DNA of 64,000 nt, taken from NCBI RefSeq assembly GCF_016756775.1, contig NZ_JAERMU010000010.1:124001-188000 (forward strand), in the 5' to 3' direction. This document shows positions 9,473-18,402 of this stretch, one piece after another. The stretch comes from Dryocola clanedunensis subsp. sulfonylureivorans (GTDB lineage: Bacteria > Pseudomonadota > Gammaproteobacteria > Enterobacterales > Enterobacteriaceae). A model generated the notes under the pieces. It saw only the letters and a list, made by a program, of their open reading frames with translations, did not search any database and was not told the origin of the DNA. A program made the position numbers and the translations under genes. The stretch's first letter is position 1. Each line of letters begins with the position of its first letter.

Positions 9473-10600
9473 TCAGGCGACGAGCTGTTCCATAATACGC
9501 TGATACATGCGGGCCAGAAGCTGCAGGTCGGCGGCGTTAACACACTCGTTAATCTTATGAATGGTCGCGTTCACTGGCCCCAGCTCCACAACCTGCGCGC
9601 CCATTCGAGCGATAAAGCGTCCATCCGAAGTCCCGCCGGTCGTTAACAGCTGCGGTCTGATCTCATTATAGTGCTCAACGGCATTGACTACCGCATCGAC
9701 CAGCTTTCCGCGTGAGGTCAGGAACGGCTGGCCAGACAGCCACCAGTCGAGGGTGTAGCGCAGCTGGTATTTCTCAAGCAGGGCGACGACACGCTGTTTG
9801 ATGTCGGCATCGGTCAGCTCGGTGCTGAAGCGGAAGTTGAACTGGACGAACATGTCGCCGGGAATAACGTTGTTGCTGCCAGTACCAGCCTGAACGTTAG
9901 CAATCTGCATGCTGGTTGCCGGGAAGAACTCATTGCCTTTATCCCACTCGATACCGACCAGTTCGTTAAGCATTGGTGCGGCGCGATGGACCGGGTTGTC
10001 GGCGAGGTGGGGATAAGCGACATGTCCCTGAACGCCATGAATAGTCAGATTACAGGTCAGTGAACCGCGCCGACCATTTTTAACCACGTCCCCCACAACT
10101 TCCGTGCTGGAAGGCTCACCCACCAGACAGTAGTCCAGACGTTCACGGCGCTCCATCAGCGTTTCAACCACTTTGACCGTGCCGTTTTTAGCGCTGGCTT
10201 CTTCGTCTGAGGTGATCAGGAACGCCAGGCGACCACGGTGGTCAGGATGCTGGGCGACGAAACGTTCGGCGGCAACAACCATTGCCGCAAGCGACCCTTT
10301 CATGTCTGCCGCTCCTCGGCCAAACAGCATACCGTCGCGAATAGTGGGTTCGAACGGTGGGTTAATCCAGCGATCCGCATCGCCTGATGGCACGACATCG
10401 GTATGGCCAGCAAACGCCAGCGTTTCGCCTTTTCCTCGCCATGCCCAGAAGTTTTGCGTATCGCCAAAATCCATATGTTCGACGGTAAAACCAATTGCGC
10501 GCAGCCGCTCAATCAGCAGCGCCTGGCAACCGGCATCGTCTGGGCTGAGGGAGGGGCGGCGGATAAGCTGTTGCGTCAGCTCGATAACCGGGCAGGACAT
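9473..10600 (-). CDS. dapE: DapE, succinyl-diaminopimelate desuccinylase
   Basis: M20-family metallohydrolase that releases diaminopimelate from its N-succinyl form. Zinc ligands and catalytic residues are recognisable in [29 protein letters not shown] and the C-terminal [10 protein letters not shown]. 375 aa, full length. Its start is 4 nt after the yffB stop, suggesting translational coupling. With dapA, two lysine/DAP genes lie in this window but in separate units. Confidence 0.96.
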   Translation of the reverse strand: MSCPVIELTQQLIRRPSLSPDDAGCQALLIERLRAIGFTVEHMDFGDTQNFWAWRGKGETLAFAGHTDVVPSGDADRWINPPFEPTIRDGMLFGRGAADMKGSLAAMVVAAERFVAQHPDHRGRLAFLITSDEEASAKNGTVKVVETLMERRERLDYCLVGEPSSTEVVGDVVKNGRRGSLTCNLTIHGVQGHVAYPHLADNPVHRAAPMLNELVGIEWDKGNEFFPATSMQIANVQAGTGSNNVIPGDMFVQFNFRFSTELTDADIKQRVVALLEKYQLRYTLDWWLSGQPFLTSRGKLVDAVVNAVEHYNEIRPQLLTTGGTSDGRFIARMGAQVVELGPVNATIHKINECVNAADLQLLARMYQRIMEQLVA

Positions 10601-10604
10601 AGCA

Positions 10605-10961
10605 CTATACCTCGTTGATAAACTGCTGATAGTTCGTTTCGTTGAAACCCAGCAGCATAGGCTGCCCGGGCGCGCAGAGCAATGGTCGTTTAATGATTGC
10701 AGGCATTTCCGACATCAGTGCGGCAGCACTTGCGGCGTCTGTAATTGATTCACGGCGAGCTTCATCCAGCTTGCGCCAGGTCGTCCCCCGCGTGTTTAGC
10801 AGCGCTTGCCAGCCAAGCTCCGCGATAAAACTGTTCAGGAGTTCAGCGTTGAGGCCATCTGCGCGGTAATCATGAAACTGATATTCCACGCCGTTCGATT
10901 CCAGCCAGCGGCGAGCTTTTTTGATGGTGTCACAATTTTTGATGCCGTAGAGGGTGATCAT
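10605..10961 (-). CDS. yffB: YffB, ArsC/Spx-like thioredoxin-fold protein
   Basis: 118-aa member of the ArsC/Spx family, with a single N-terminal cysteine in [15 protein letters not shown] and the family motif near [12 protein letters not shown]. It lacks the extra features of true arsenate reductases, and no ars genes are nearby. In E. coli it binds glutathione in structural work, but its role is unknown. First gene of the yffB-dapE-ypfN operon; GGATTGAACCTCC precedes the ATG. Confidence 0.88.
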   Translation of the reverse strand: MITLYGIKNCDTIKKARRWLESNGVEYQFHDYRADGLNAELLNSFIAELGWQALLNTRGTTWRKLDEARRESITDAASAAALMSEMPAIIKRPLLCAPGQPMLLGFNETNYQQFINEV

Positions 10962-11456
10962 GGAGGTTCAATCCTTTTGTCGAGATTCTGAATGTTTAGT
11001 CAGATAATTCGCATGAATAAAAAATTGGTCATAAAGTACCACGGAAAAATATAATCTGATAACTACGCTTACCGTCAGATAATATAACCATTGCGCCATG
11101 GTTCGAATAATATTTCATCAATTCTGCATGCGTCGTGGCCCTTCAGTAATTGAAAAACAGCGTGTTGGTGAATTTTCACCTTAACCTAAATTGCATGATT
11201 AAATACCTCTCTCATGGCTCCGTTCCGCTTACTCACGCCATGAATCGCTATCCTAAAAAAACATACAAAAATTCTGAAATTCACAGAAATATTTTGTTTC
11301 AGGTGACTGGTCACATTATTCATATCATCTCGGGTTAAGATAAGAGATATACGCAACAGGTAATATGCGATGGTGGGCCTAATGGCCGCTATCGAGGATG
11401 CCTTCCCACCGTAAGGTGAATTGCGTATAATTAAAGCAATTATAAGAGAGGCAGTT
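10962..11456. other. AT-rich intergenic region between yffB and ypfM
   Basis: About 495 bases with no convincing gene. It must hold the yffB and ypfM promoters. Visible items: GTCAGATAAT twice as a direct repeat (about 10998 and 11074), a perfect inverted repeat GTGAC-TG-GTCAC at 11303-11314, and a possible stem GGTGGG...CCCACC near 11372-11411 shortly before ypfM. TATAAT near 11425 could be the -10 of ypfM. Short open frames here look random. Confidence 0.5.
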
Positions 11457-11516
11457 ATGATTGAGCATGAATTAGGGAACTGGAAAGATTTCATTGAAGA
11501 TATGCTTCGTAAATGA
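11457..11516 (+). CDS. ypfM: YpfM, 19-residue small protein
   Basis: The frame translates to MIEHELGNWKDFIEDMLRK, a near match to the experimentally detected E. coli small protein YpfM (19 aa), at the same place between yffB and acrD and opposite to both. AAGAGAGGCAG upstream serves as ribosome site. Acidic and amphipathic, with no signal peptide. Function unknown. Too short for routine gene calling but supported by conservation of sequence and place. Confidence 0.88.
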   Translation: MIEHELGNWKDFIEDMLRK

Positions 11517-11600
11517 TCTGACCGGACACGAGTAAGAGCAGGATGTTCTTATTGAAATACTTCTGTAAGACGCACCAGCAAGTTTCATCGATGTACCAGC

Positions 11601-11630
11601 AAAAAGGCGACCGAAAAGGCCGCCTTTTTT
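11601..11630. terminator. Bidirectional terminator between ypfM and acrD
   Basis: AAAAAGGCGACC-GAAA-AGGCCGCCTTTTTT: a GC stem with one bulge on each arm, a tetraloop, and flanking A- and T-runs, placed between convergent ypfM and acrD. Confidence 0.85.
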
Positions 11631-11649
11631 GTTGTCCGCTTTTGGCGAA

Positions 11650-14600
11650 TTAGTCGCTGTGTGGCTCTTTGAGCGGGAATCGGCGGCGCACCAGCACAAA
11701 GAACAGCGGCACAAAGAAGATAGCCAGTACGGTTGCGGAGATCATACCGCCCATCACCCCTGTCCCGACGGCGTGCTGGCTGCCGGAGCCTGCGCCGCTG
11801 CTGGTCGCCATCGGCAGGACGCCAAAGATAAAGGCCAGCGAGGTCATCAGGATAGGGCGTAAACGCTGGCGGCAGGCATCCATCGTTGCCGACACCAGTT
11901 CGCGTCCCTGGGCATTAAGATCGTTAGCAAACTCGACGATTAAGATGGCGTTCTTGGCCGAAAGGCCGATGACCGTCAGCAGGCCAACCTGGAAGTAAAC
12001 GTCGTTTTCCAGCCCCCGCATCCAGGTGGCAAGCAGCGCCCCGATCACACCCAGCGGCACCACCAGCATGACCGAGAACGGCACCGACCAGCTTTCATAC
12101 AGTGCCGCAAGGCAGAGGAAAACGACCAGCAGTGAAATGGCGTAAAGCGCCGGAGCCTGTGCACCGGAGAGACGCTCCTGATAAGACATCCCCGTCCACT
12201 CCAGCCCAAAGCCGTTCGGCAATTTTTTCACCAGCTGTTCCATGATATCCATGGCGGTACCGGTACTGACGCCCGGCGCAGCCTCGCCTACGATCTCAAG
12301 GGCCGAATAGCCGTTATAGCGTTCCAGACGAGGCGAGCCAGATTCCCAGTGTGAGCTGGCAAAGGCAGAGAAGGGCACCATGCCGCCGTCTTTATTGCGC
12401 ACGTACCACTGATTAATGTCGTCCGGGAGCATGCGGAATTTAGCGGCCGCCTGCACATAAACCTTTTTCACGCGGCCACGGTCCATAAAGTCGTTCACAT
12501 AGCTCGAACCCCACGCGGTTTGTAACGTGTTGTTGATGTCATCAATGGAGACGCCCAGCGCCTGAGCCTTACGCTGATCGATATCGATCTGCATCTGCGG
12601 GCTGTCGTCCAGACCGTTGTGACGCACACGGGTCAGCAGTTTTTCGCCGTCGGCCATGTTCAGCAGCTGGTCGCGAGCGGCCATCAGCGCGTCGTGCCCG
12701 GCACCGCCGTGGTCCTGCAGCTCCATATCAAAACCTGCCGCGTTGCCCAGGCCGCTGATTGCCGGAGGGCTACTGGCTATCACGCGCGCTTCTTTGATTT
12801 TACTGAAGGCTTTGGTGGCCCGCTCGATAATGGCGAAGGAGCTGCTGTTATCCGGGTCGCGGTCGTCCCAGTCTTTCAGACGCACAAACATACGCGCCAC
12901 GTTCTGCCCGTTCCCGCCGGGGCCTGCGCCGATGGTTGAAAATACGGACAGCACGTTATCTTTTTCTTTCGTCAGATAGTACTTTTCGATTTTCTCTACG
13001 ACTTTCGCCGTCTGCTGCTGCGTGGAGCCGCTTGGTAACTGCACTGAGGTGGTAAACACTCCCCGGTCTTCCAGAGGCAGGAACGACGTAGGCAGGCGCA
13101 GGAACAGGAACACCATGCCGCCCAGCAGCACCACGTAAATCAGCATCCAGCGGGCGCTGTGAGTCAGAATTTTGCCCACGCCGTTTTCGTAGCGAAGGGC
13201 GTTGCGGTTGAACATCCTGTTAAACCAGCCGAAGAAGCCTTTCTGGCCGTGATGTTCACCTTTGTGCAACGGCTTAAGAAGCGTGGCACAGAGCGCTGGC
13301 GTAAGGATTAACGCCACCAGCACCGACAGAACCATCGCCGAAACAATCGTAATCGAGAACTGGCGGTAGATAGCACCGGTGGTGCCGCCAAAAAACGCCA
13401 TTGGCACGAACACGGCGGAAAGTACCATCGCGATGCCGACCAGCGCGCCCTGTATCTGGCCCATCGATTTGCGGGTTGCCTCTCTGGGCGACAATCCCTC
13501 TTCGCTCATGATGCGCTCGACGTTCTCCACCACCACGATGGCGTCATCGACCAGCAGGCCGATGGCCAGCACCATGGCGAACATCGTCAGGGTGTTGATG
13601 CTGTAGCCGAACGAGTAGAGCACGGCGTAGGTGCCCAGCAGCACCACCGGGACGGCGATAGTTGGGATTAGCGTCGCTCTGAAGTTCTGCAAAAACAGGT
13701 ACATGACGAGGAATACCAGCAGGATAGCTTCGAGCAGGGTTTTCACTACGTCTTTGATGGAGGCTTTTACAAACGGCGTGGTTTCATAGGCGATTTTCGC
13801 TTCCAGGCCATGCGGGAAATATTGCGACAGCTCCTCGATTTTAGCGCGGGCGAGTTTGTCGGTTTCCATCTCATTGGCGCCGGAGGCGAGTTTAATCCCC
13901 AGCCCGGAAGCCGCCTGGCCGTTATAGCGGCTCAGATAGTCATATTTTTCTGCGCCCAGCTCAACCGTTGCCACGTCGCCCAGGGTCACCAGCGAACCGT
14001 CCTGATTCACGCGCAGGGTAATATCTTTAAATTGCTGTGGCGTTTGCAGTAAAGACTGGGAGTTAACGGTAGCGTTTAAGGCCTGCATATCTACTGAAGG
14101 GGTGCCACCAAGCTGACCAACGGCAATCTGCGCGTTCTGGGAGCTGATGGCGTCCACCACGTCCTGGGTGGTCATCTGATAGCTGGTCAGTTTGGTCGGA
14201 TCGAGCCAGATACGCATGGAATATTGCGAGCCGTAGGCGTCCACGTCACCCACACCGTTAATACGGCTGATAGGATCCTGGATATTACTCGCCACGTAGT
14301 CAGCGATATCCTGCTTATCCATGCTGCCGTCGGTGGAGACGAAGGCAATCATCAGGATGTTACTGTCGCCGGTTTTACGCACCGTCACGCCCTGCGTCTG
14401 CACATCCTGCGGCAGTTTACGCAGCGCGGATTGCAGCTGGTTCTGCACCTGCTGCACGGCTTCATCCGGGTCGGTTCCCGCCTTGAAGCTCAGCGTAATG
14501 GTGGCCTGACCGGTGCTGCTGCTCTGGGACGACATATACATCATGTTGTCCAGACCGGTCATGTTCTGTTCGATGACCTGCGTGACGGTGTTTTCCAGCG

Positions 14601-14766
14601 TCTGGGCAGAGGCGCCAGGATAGTTGGCCGTAATGCGCACGTTTGGCGGCGCGAGATCCGGGTATTGCTCAACAGGGAGCGAAAATATAGCAAGCGTACC
14701 GGTGAGGCACAAAATAATGGCCAGCACCCATGCAAAAATGGGGCGATTAATAAAGAAATTCGCCAT
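11650..14766 (-). CDS. acrD: AcrD, RND multidrug efflux pump
   Basis: Inner-membrane proton/drug antiporter that works with AcrA and TolC and exports aminoglycosides and other amphiphiles. 1038 aa, the RND norm, with twelve membrane spans and two large periplasmic loops. TM4 keeps the proton-relay DD pair ([19 protein letters not shown], near residues 400-418), and the TM10 lysine region [17 protein letters not shown] is intact. The start [17 protein letters not shown] is canonical. No acrA-type gene is adjacent, matching the E. coli arrangement in which AcrD borrows AcrA. narQP lies upstream on the same strand, 149 nt away. Confidence 0.97.
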   Translation of the reverse strand: MANFFINRPIFAWVLAIILCLTGTLAIFSLPVEQYPDLAPPNVRITANYPGASAQTLENTVTQVIEQNMTGLDNMMYMSSQSSSTGQATITLSFKAGTDPDEAVQQVQNQLQSALRKLPQDVQTQGVTVRKTGDSNILMIAFVSTDGSMDKQDIADYVASNIQDPISRINGVGDVDAYGSQYSMRIWLDPTKLTSYQMTTQDVVDAISSQNAQIAVGQLGGTPSVDMQALNATVNSQSLLQTPQQFKDITLRVNQDGSLVTLGDVATVELGAEKYDYLSRYNGQAASGLGIKLASGANEMETDKLARAKIEELSQYFPHGLEAKIAYETTPFVKASIKDVVKTLLEAILLVFLVMYLFLQNFRATLIPTIAVPVVLLGTYAVLYSFGYSINTLTMFAMVLAIGLLVDDAIVVVENVERIMSEEGLSPREATRKSMGQIQGALVGIAMVLSAVFVPMAFFGGTTGAIYRQFSITIVSAMVLSVLVALILTPALCATLLKPLHKGEHHGQKGFFGWFNRMFNRNALRYENGVGKILTHSARWMLIYVVLLGGMVFLFLRLPTSFLPLEDRGVFTTSVQLPSGSTQQQTAKVVEKIEKYYLTKEKDNVLSVFSTIGAGPGGNGQNVARMFVRLKDWDDRDPDNSSSFAIIERATKAFSKIKEARVIASSPPAISGLGNAAGFDMELQDHGGAGHDALMAARDQLLNMADGEKLLTRVRHNGLDDSPQMQIDIDQRKAQALGVSIDDINNTLQTAWGSSYVNDFMDRGRVKKVYVQAAAKFRMLPDDINQWYVRNKDGGMVPFSAFASSHWESGSPRLERYNGYSALEIVGEAAPGVSTGTAMDIMEQLVKKLPNGFGLEWTGMSYQERLSGAQAPALYAISLLVVFLCLAALYESWSVPFSVMLVVPLGVIGALLATWMRGLENDVYFQVGLLTVIGLSAKNAILIVEFANDLNAQGRELVSATMDACRQRLRPILMTSLAFIFGVLPMATSSGAGSGSQHAVGTGVMGGMISATVLAIFFVPLFFVLVRRRFPLKEPHSD

Positions 14767-14837
14767 CTGGTCGGGACCTCGTAAGCACTTCAGACTGTCA
14801 TAATGGGGGCAGTTGACACTGTAGCCCTAACCGTAAG

Positions 14838-14855
14838 CCCAAACGTGGAGAAATT
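14838..14855 (-). promoter_or_regulatory. Possible BaeR box upstream of acrD
   Basis: Read on the minus strand, AATTTCTCCACGTTTGGG matches about 12 of 18 positions of the BaeR consensus TTTTTCTCCATDATTGGC. It lies about 70 bp before acrD, which is BaeSR-activated in E. coli. Tentative. Confidence 0.35.
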
Positions 14856-14915
14856 GAGGAGATAGTGTAAATGATTTTAGCCTGCCGTTTCCTTCTGCGC
14901 CTGTGATTCAAGAGG

Positions 14916-15560
14916 TTAAATCCCCCGGCTTTCGAAATAGAGGACAGTTGCCGCCACGCGTGAGCGAACCTGTAACTTACGTAACAGATTGCGGATATGC
15001 ACTTTAACCGTCTCTTCCGAAATATGCAGGTCTGCCGCTATCTGCTTGTTAGACAGGCCACGAGCCACTTCCTGCAGCACATCCAGCTCTCGCTCCGTCA
15101 ATGAGGCAAACGGATCAATGTCGGGCTTTTCCGCGCCACGGTTGTGCAGATACTCTGCAACTTGGGCGCTGAACGCTTCACCACCTTTAGCACCGCGGCG
15201 GATATCATCCAGTAACACTTCAGGATCGCTGTCTTTGAGTAGATAGCCGTCGGCACCCGCATCAATCAGCGTGAAGATATCGCTTTTCGAGTCGGAAACG
15301 GTCAGCACAATGATGCGTGCGCTGATGCCTTCCCGGCGCAGGGCTTGCAAGGTATCCAGCCCGCTCAGCCCTTTCATATTCAGGTCAAGCAGGATCAAAT
15401 CCGGGTTAAGTCGATTTGCGAGGCTGATGGCCTCTGCGCCGCTGCTGGCCTCGCCTGCAACCAGAAAGCTGGCGTCAATTTCCAGCAGCTGGCGAATGCC
15501 TCGTCGCATCAGCGGATGGTCGTCGACGATCAGGACTTCATAAATATTTTGCTCTTTCAT
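14916..15560 (-). CDS. narP: NarP nitrate/nitrite response regulator
   Basis: 214-aa two-domain regulator: receiver domain with VDDHPLMRRG, phospho-acceptor Asp in LILLDLNMKGLSG and the conserved K in YLLKDSDPEVLL, then a LuxR-type HTH (LTERELDVLQEVARGLSNKQIA). It is closer to remembered NarP than to NarL (LLDLNMKG, LLKDSDPEVLL, SRVAATVL). Its ATG overlaps the end of narQ by 4 nt, so sensor and regulator form one operon. In E. coli narP is unlinked to narQ. The divergent nap operon is its likely main target here. Confidence 0.92.
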   Translation of the reverse strand: MKEQNIYEVLIVDDHPLMRRGIRQLLEIDASFLVAGEASSGAEAISLANRLNPDLILLDLNMKGLSGLDTLQALRREGISARIIVLTVSDSKSDIFTLIDAGADGYLLKDSDPEVLLDDIRRGAKGGEAFSAQVAEYLHNRGAEKPDIDPFASLTERELDVLQEVARGLSNKQIAADLHISEETVKVHIRNLLRKLQVRSRVAATVLYFESRGI

Positions 15561-17272
15561 TGCTGCTCCTGCGTTTTGTTATTGTTATTGTCTGCGTTCG
15601 ATGAACGAAACGTTATCGAAATCAGCGTCCCACCCTGAACGGGGCGGGAAATGGTTAGCGTGCCGCCCAACTGGGCCGCACGTTCATGCATGATGTTTAA
15701 ACCGTAATGACCTTCCGGCTCGTTCAGGCTGGCAATACCGCTGCCATTATCAAGAATAGTTGCCGAATGTTCACCCTCATGAGAGCTGGCGCAGGTTACG
15801 GTAATGTCCTGCGCAGCGGCGTGTTTAATGGCGTTAAGCACGGCCTCGCGAACGATTTGCAGCAGATGCACCTGCTGCTGAGCGTCCAGCGCCTGGGTTG
15901 GCATGGTGCAGCTGAGGTGAATGGTTGCCTCCGTTTGTTGGCGGAGCGGGGCAATCATCTCCCGGAGTGCGGCGGGCAGGTCTGCCTGTTGCAGCGTCAG
16001 GCGGAACGTGGTCAACAGTTCGCGAAGCTGTTGGTAAGCATCGTTTAGCGCCTGGGAGAAATCGCCGATGATCTGCCGGGCTGCCTGGTTCTCTTCCGGC
16101 ACCGAGCGCTTAAGCAGCGCCAGCTGGATACGTAAAAACGACAGTACCTGAGCGAGAGAGTCGTGCAGTTCGCGGGCGATTGTCGCGCGTTCTTGCATCA
16201 GCAGCAGCTGCTGATAGTGCTTCTGGGCCTGGTTGAAGTAAAGCCCTCGCCCCAGCATATTCGCCACGCTTTGCATCAGCCCCAGCGGCGGCGTGCCGGC
16301 ACTGGCTTGCCAGCGTAGCTGGCCCATTTCGTCGTCCTGCTGCATGACGGGCACCGACTGCCAGGGCACATCCTGCTGCTGATAGCCCTCCTGCAAGAGC
16401 CAGTTTTCACCAACCTGTAGCTCCAGGTAGCCCACATTTTCATTTTGACGCACCAGCTGCAAAATTTGCATGAAGCAGTGACGATCAATGGTGCTGACAT
16501 TGAGAGCCTGTGAGCAGGAATAGAGCACTTCCAGGGTGCGATTGGCCTCCTGTAGGCTCACGGTTTTTTGCTCGACTTTCTCTTCCAGCGAACGATAAAG
16601 CCGTTGTAGCTCATCCGCCATACGCGTGAAGCTATGCGCCAGCAAACCGATCTCATTCGGTAGGGTGGTATCGAGCGGGGGAAATTTGAACTCACCTCGC
16701 TCGATGGACTCACTGGCAAACATCAGCTTATTCAGGGGAGTCACAACCTGATGGCGGAAACGACGCAGGGTAAAAAACACCAGCAGGAAGATGGCGACAA
16801 AGCCAATCACCGAGGTGGCGACAACCTGCATCATTTTACGTTCGGCGTAATGCTGTAGAGCGAGCACATACTCATCAATTTGCGTCACATAATCCGCAAT
16901 ATTAGCGTCGTACCACGCTTTGTCTCCCTGGCGTATATGTCGTTCCATATGGGCCCATGTTTCGTTAAGGGCATTATACTTTTCGAGTACCTCTGCGGGT
17001 ATCCACAGGCGGCCCGGATTGATCAGCGCCTGAGAGCCTAACGTCCTGTTATAAATCGCCAGGTGTTCTTCAATTCGGCTGCTGTTGCCCTGCAAATCGT
17101 AACCCAGGCGGTAACTCTGCATGCGCAGCGAACCTGCGATATTCACCGCCTCGGCATCTCTCAGGCTGCTGGCAAGCGTCACCATTGCCACGCCTGTGGA
17201 GAGCAGGGAAAGCAGAACGATATAGAAAAAGGCGCGGGCGAGGCTTGCCCGGACCGAGCGTTGCACCATCAC
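15557..17272 (-). CDS. narQ: NarQ nitrate/nitrite sensor histidine kinase
   Basis: 571-aa membrane sensor. TM1 is near residues 12-33. The periplasmic ligand domain contains the P-box AVNIAGSLRMQSYRLGYDL. TM2 is near 146-168, then a HAMP domain, a GAF-like central module, and a HisKA_3 dimerisation domain with the phosphorylated His in ARELHDSLAQVLSFLR. HATPase motifs include REAVLNAIKHA and LDNGSGI. It senses nitrate/nitrite and phosphorylates NarP. Divergent from napF across a shared regulatory region. Confidence 0.94.
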   Translation of the reverse strand: MMVQRSVRASLARAFFYIVLLSLLSTGVAMVTLASSLRDAEAVNIAGSLRMQSYRLGYDLQGNSSRIEEHLAIYNRTLGSQALINPGRLWIPAEVLEKYNALNETWAHMERHIRQGDKAWYDANIADYVTQIDEYVLALQHYAERKMMQVVATSVIGFVAIFLLVFFTLRRFRHQVVTPLNKLMFASESIERGEFKFPPLDTTLPNEIGLLAHSFTRMADELQRLYRSLEEKVEQKTVSLQEANRTLEVLYSCSQALNVSTIDRHCFMQILQLVRQNENVGYLELQVGENWLLQEGYQQQDVPWQSVPVMQQDDEMGQLRWQASAGTPPLGLMQSVANMLGRGLYFNQAQKHYQQLLLMQERATIARELHDSLAQVLSFLRIQLALLKRSVPEENQAARQIIGDFSQALNDAYQQLRELLTTFRLTLQQADLPAALREMIAPLRQQTEATIHLSCTMPTQALDAQQQVHLLQIVREAVLNAIKHAAAQDITVTCASSHEGEHSATILDNGSGIASLNEPEGHYGLNIMHERAAQLGGTLTISRPVQGGTLISITFRSSNADNNNNKTQEQQ

Positions 17273-17493
17273 AAGGCGACAGTCTCCAAAAATTAGTGGT
17301 GGGCGAAACGTACCAGAAAGCCGTACAGGCTCAAACGTTTGTTGACGTTATTTCGGCACAGCTTCCAAAACTGAAGTTTGCCGTTAACGGCTCACGATCG
17401 GAACTTTTGCATTAGTTTTACAACAGCATCTGACGCTTTATTAGCAGGGTGTCATGGTAAGTTGTTCTCCTTCCCGGCAAACCGTATTCCTCT

Positions 17494-17556
17494 TTGATCC
17501 TACAACGGTATTTACCCCTTTAGGGGGATGCCGCTACTCCCCCTTTCTCACATAAC
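17494..17556 (+). promoter_or_regulatory. napF control region: FNR half-site, NarP/NarL 7-2-7 site and -10
   Basis: TACCCCT-TT-AGGGGGA (17513-17528) fits the NarP/NarL inverted heptamer pair spaced by two bases, with one mismatch. TTGAT at 17494-17498 is a perfect FNR left half whose right half is degenerate. The two centres (17500.5 and 17520.5) are 20 bp apart, the same spacing as the -64.5 FNR and -44.5 NarP sites of E. coli napF. This predicts transcription starting near 17565, with CATAAC at 17551-17556 as -10. More C-rich TACC/TACT repeats follow. The rest of the 385-nt gap, on the narQ side, shows no gene. Confidence 0.65.
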
Positions 17557-17657
17557 GTACCCCCTATATAAAAACCCGTAAAAAATGACGGAAATAAGAG
17601 TGGTTTATTTGTCGGCTGCAGCTCAATGACCGACGTTTGTCACGCAAGGATGAACCA

Positions 17658-18149
17658 ATGGCTAATCTAACACGACGTGGTTTATTAACCGGTAGCTGGC
17701 GCGGGAATGCGACGGCTTTTCGCCCTCCCTGGAGCGGCGATGAACACCATTTCTTGCTTGAGTGCCAGCGCTGCAACAGTTGCCTGCCGGTTTGTGAAAC
17801 TCGTGTTTTACGGCGCGGGCAGGGCGGCTACCCCGAAGTGGATTTTTCGCTGGGAGAATGCACATTCTGCTATGCCTGTGCCGAAGCGTGCACGCAACAG
17901 ATTTTCAGCCCGCGAGGGACGTCCCCCTGGGAGCACACGCTGTTTATCGGCGATACCTGCATGGCCTACAGCCAGGTTGAGTGCCGCAGTTGCCAGGATG
18001 CCTGCGAGCCGCAAGCCATCACTTTTATTCCCTCCTCGCAGGGGATTTCGCTACCCCAGCTTAATCGCACTACCTGTAACGCATGCGGTGGTTGCATTTC
18101 CGCCTGTCCGGTATCTGCGCTAACCATGAGGCACGCTGATGCAAACTAG
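17658..18149 (+). CDS. napF: NapF, iron-sulfur accessory protein of periplasmic nitrate reductase
   Basis: 163-aa cytoplasmic ferredoxin-like protein that helps mature NapA. Cysteine clusters for [4Fe-4S] centres are seen in CQRCNSCLPVCE, CTFCYACAEAC, CRSCQDACE and CNACGGCISACPVSAL. The ATG at 17658 (MANLTRRGLLTG) has AAGGA seven bases upstream and gives almost the E. coli length (164). First gene of napFDABC; it overlaps napD by 11 nt. Confidence 0.95.
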   Translation: MANLTRRGLLTGSWRGNATAFRPPWSGDEHHFLLECQRCNSCLPVCETRVLRRGQGGYPEVDFSLGECTFCYACAEACTQQIFSPRGTSPWEHTLFIGDTCMAYSQVECRSCQDACEPQAITFIPSSQGISLPQLNRTTCNACGGCISACPVSALTMRHADAN

Positions 18150-18402
18150 CTGGCACGTCTGCGGCCTGGTCGTCCAGGCTCACCCCCAACATATCGCTAC
18201 CGTCAGCGCCGCGTTAAGCGAGCTGGAAGGCAGTGAAGTTGCCGCCAGCGATGCCGAACACGGCAAGCTGGTCGTTGTAATGGAAGCCGCACAAAGTGAT
18301 GCGCTGCTTCGTCAAATTGAGTCGGCACGCAATATTGCAAACGTGCTGGCGGTGTCGCTGGTTTATCACCAGCAGGATGAGCAAGGTGAGGAAACAGCAT
18401 GA
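18139..18402 (+). CDS. napD: NapD, chaperone for the NapA Tat signal
   Basis: 87-aa cytoplasmic chaperone that binds the NapA twin-arginine signal peptide until the cofactor is inserted. The N-terminal [18 protein letters not shown] and the ferredoxin-like fold pattern match the family. It overlaps napF (11 nt) and napA (4 nt), indicating tight translational coupling. Confidence 0.94.
   Translation: MQTSWHVCGLVVQAHPQHIATVSAALSELEGSEVAASDAEHGKLVVVMEAAQSDALLRQIESARNIANVLAVSLVYHQQDEQGEETA

Noticed and set aside
11150..11494. Open frames of 62 and 102 codons between yffB and ypfM on opposite strands
   Set aside because: They overlap each other, have no family resemblance and poor start contexts. 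The conserved 19-codon ypfM explains the signal near 11457.
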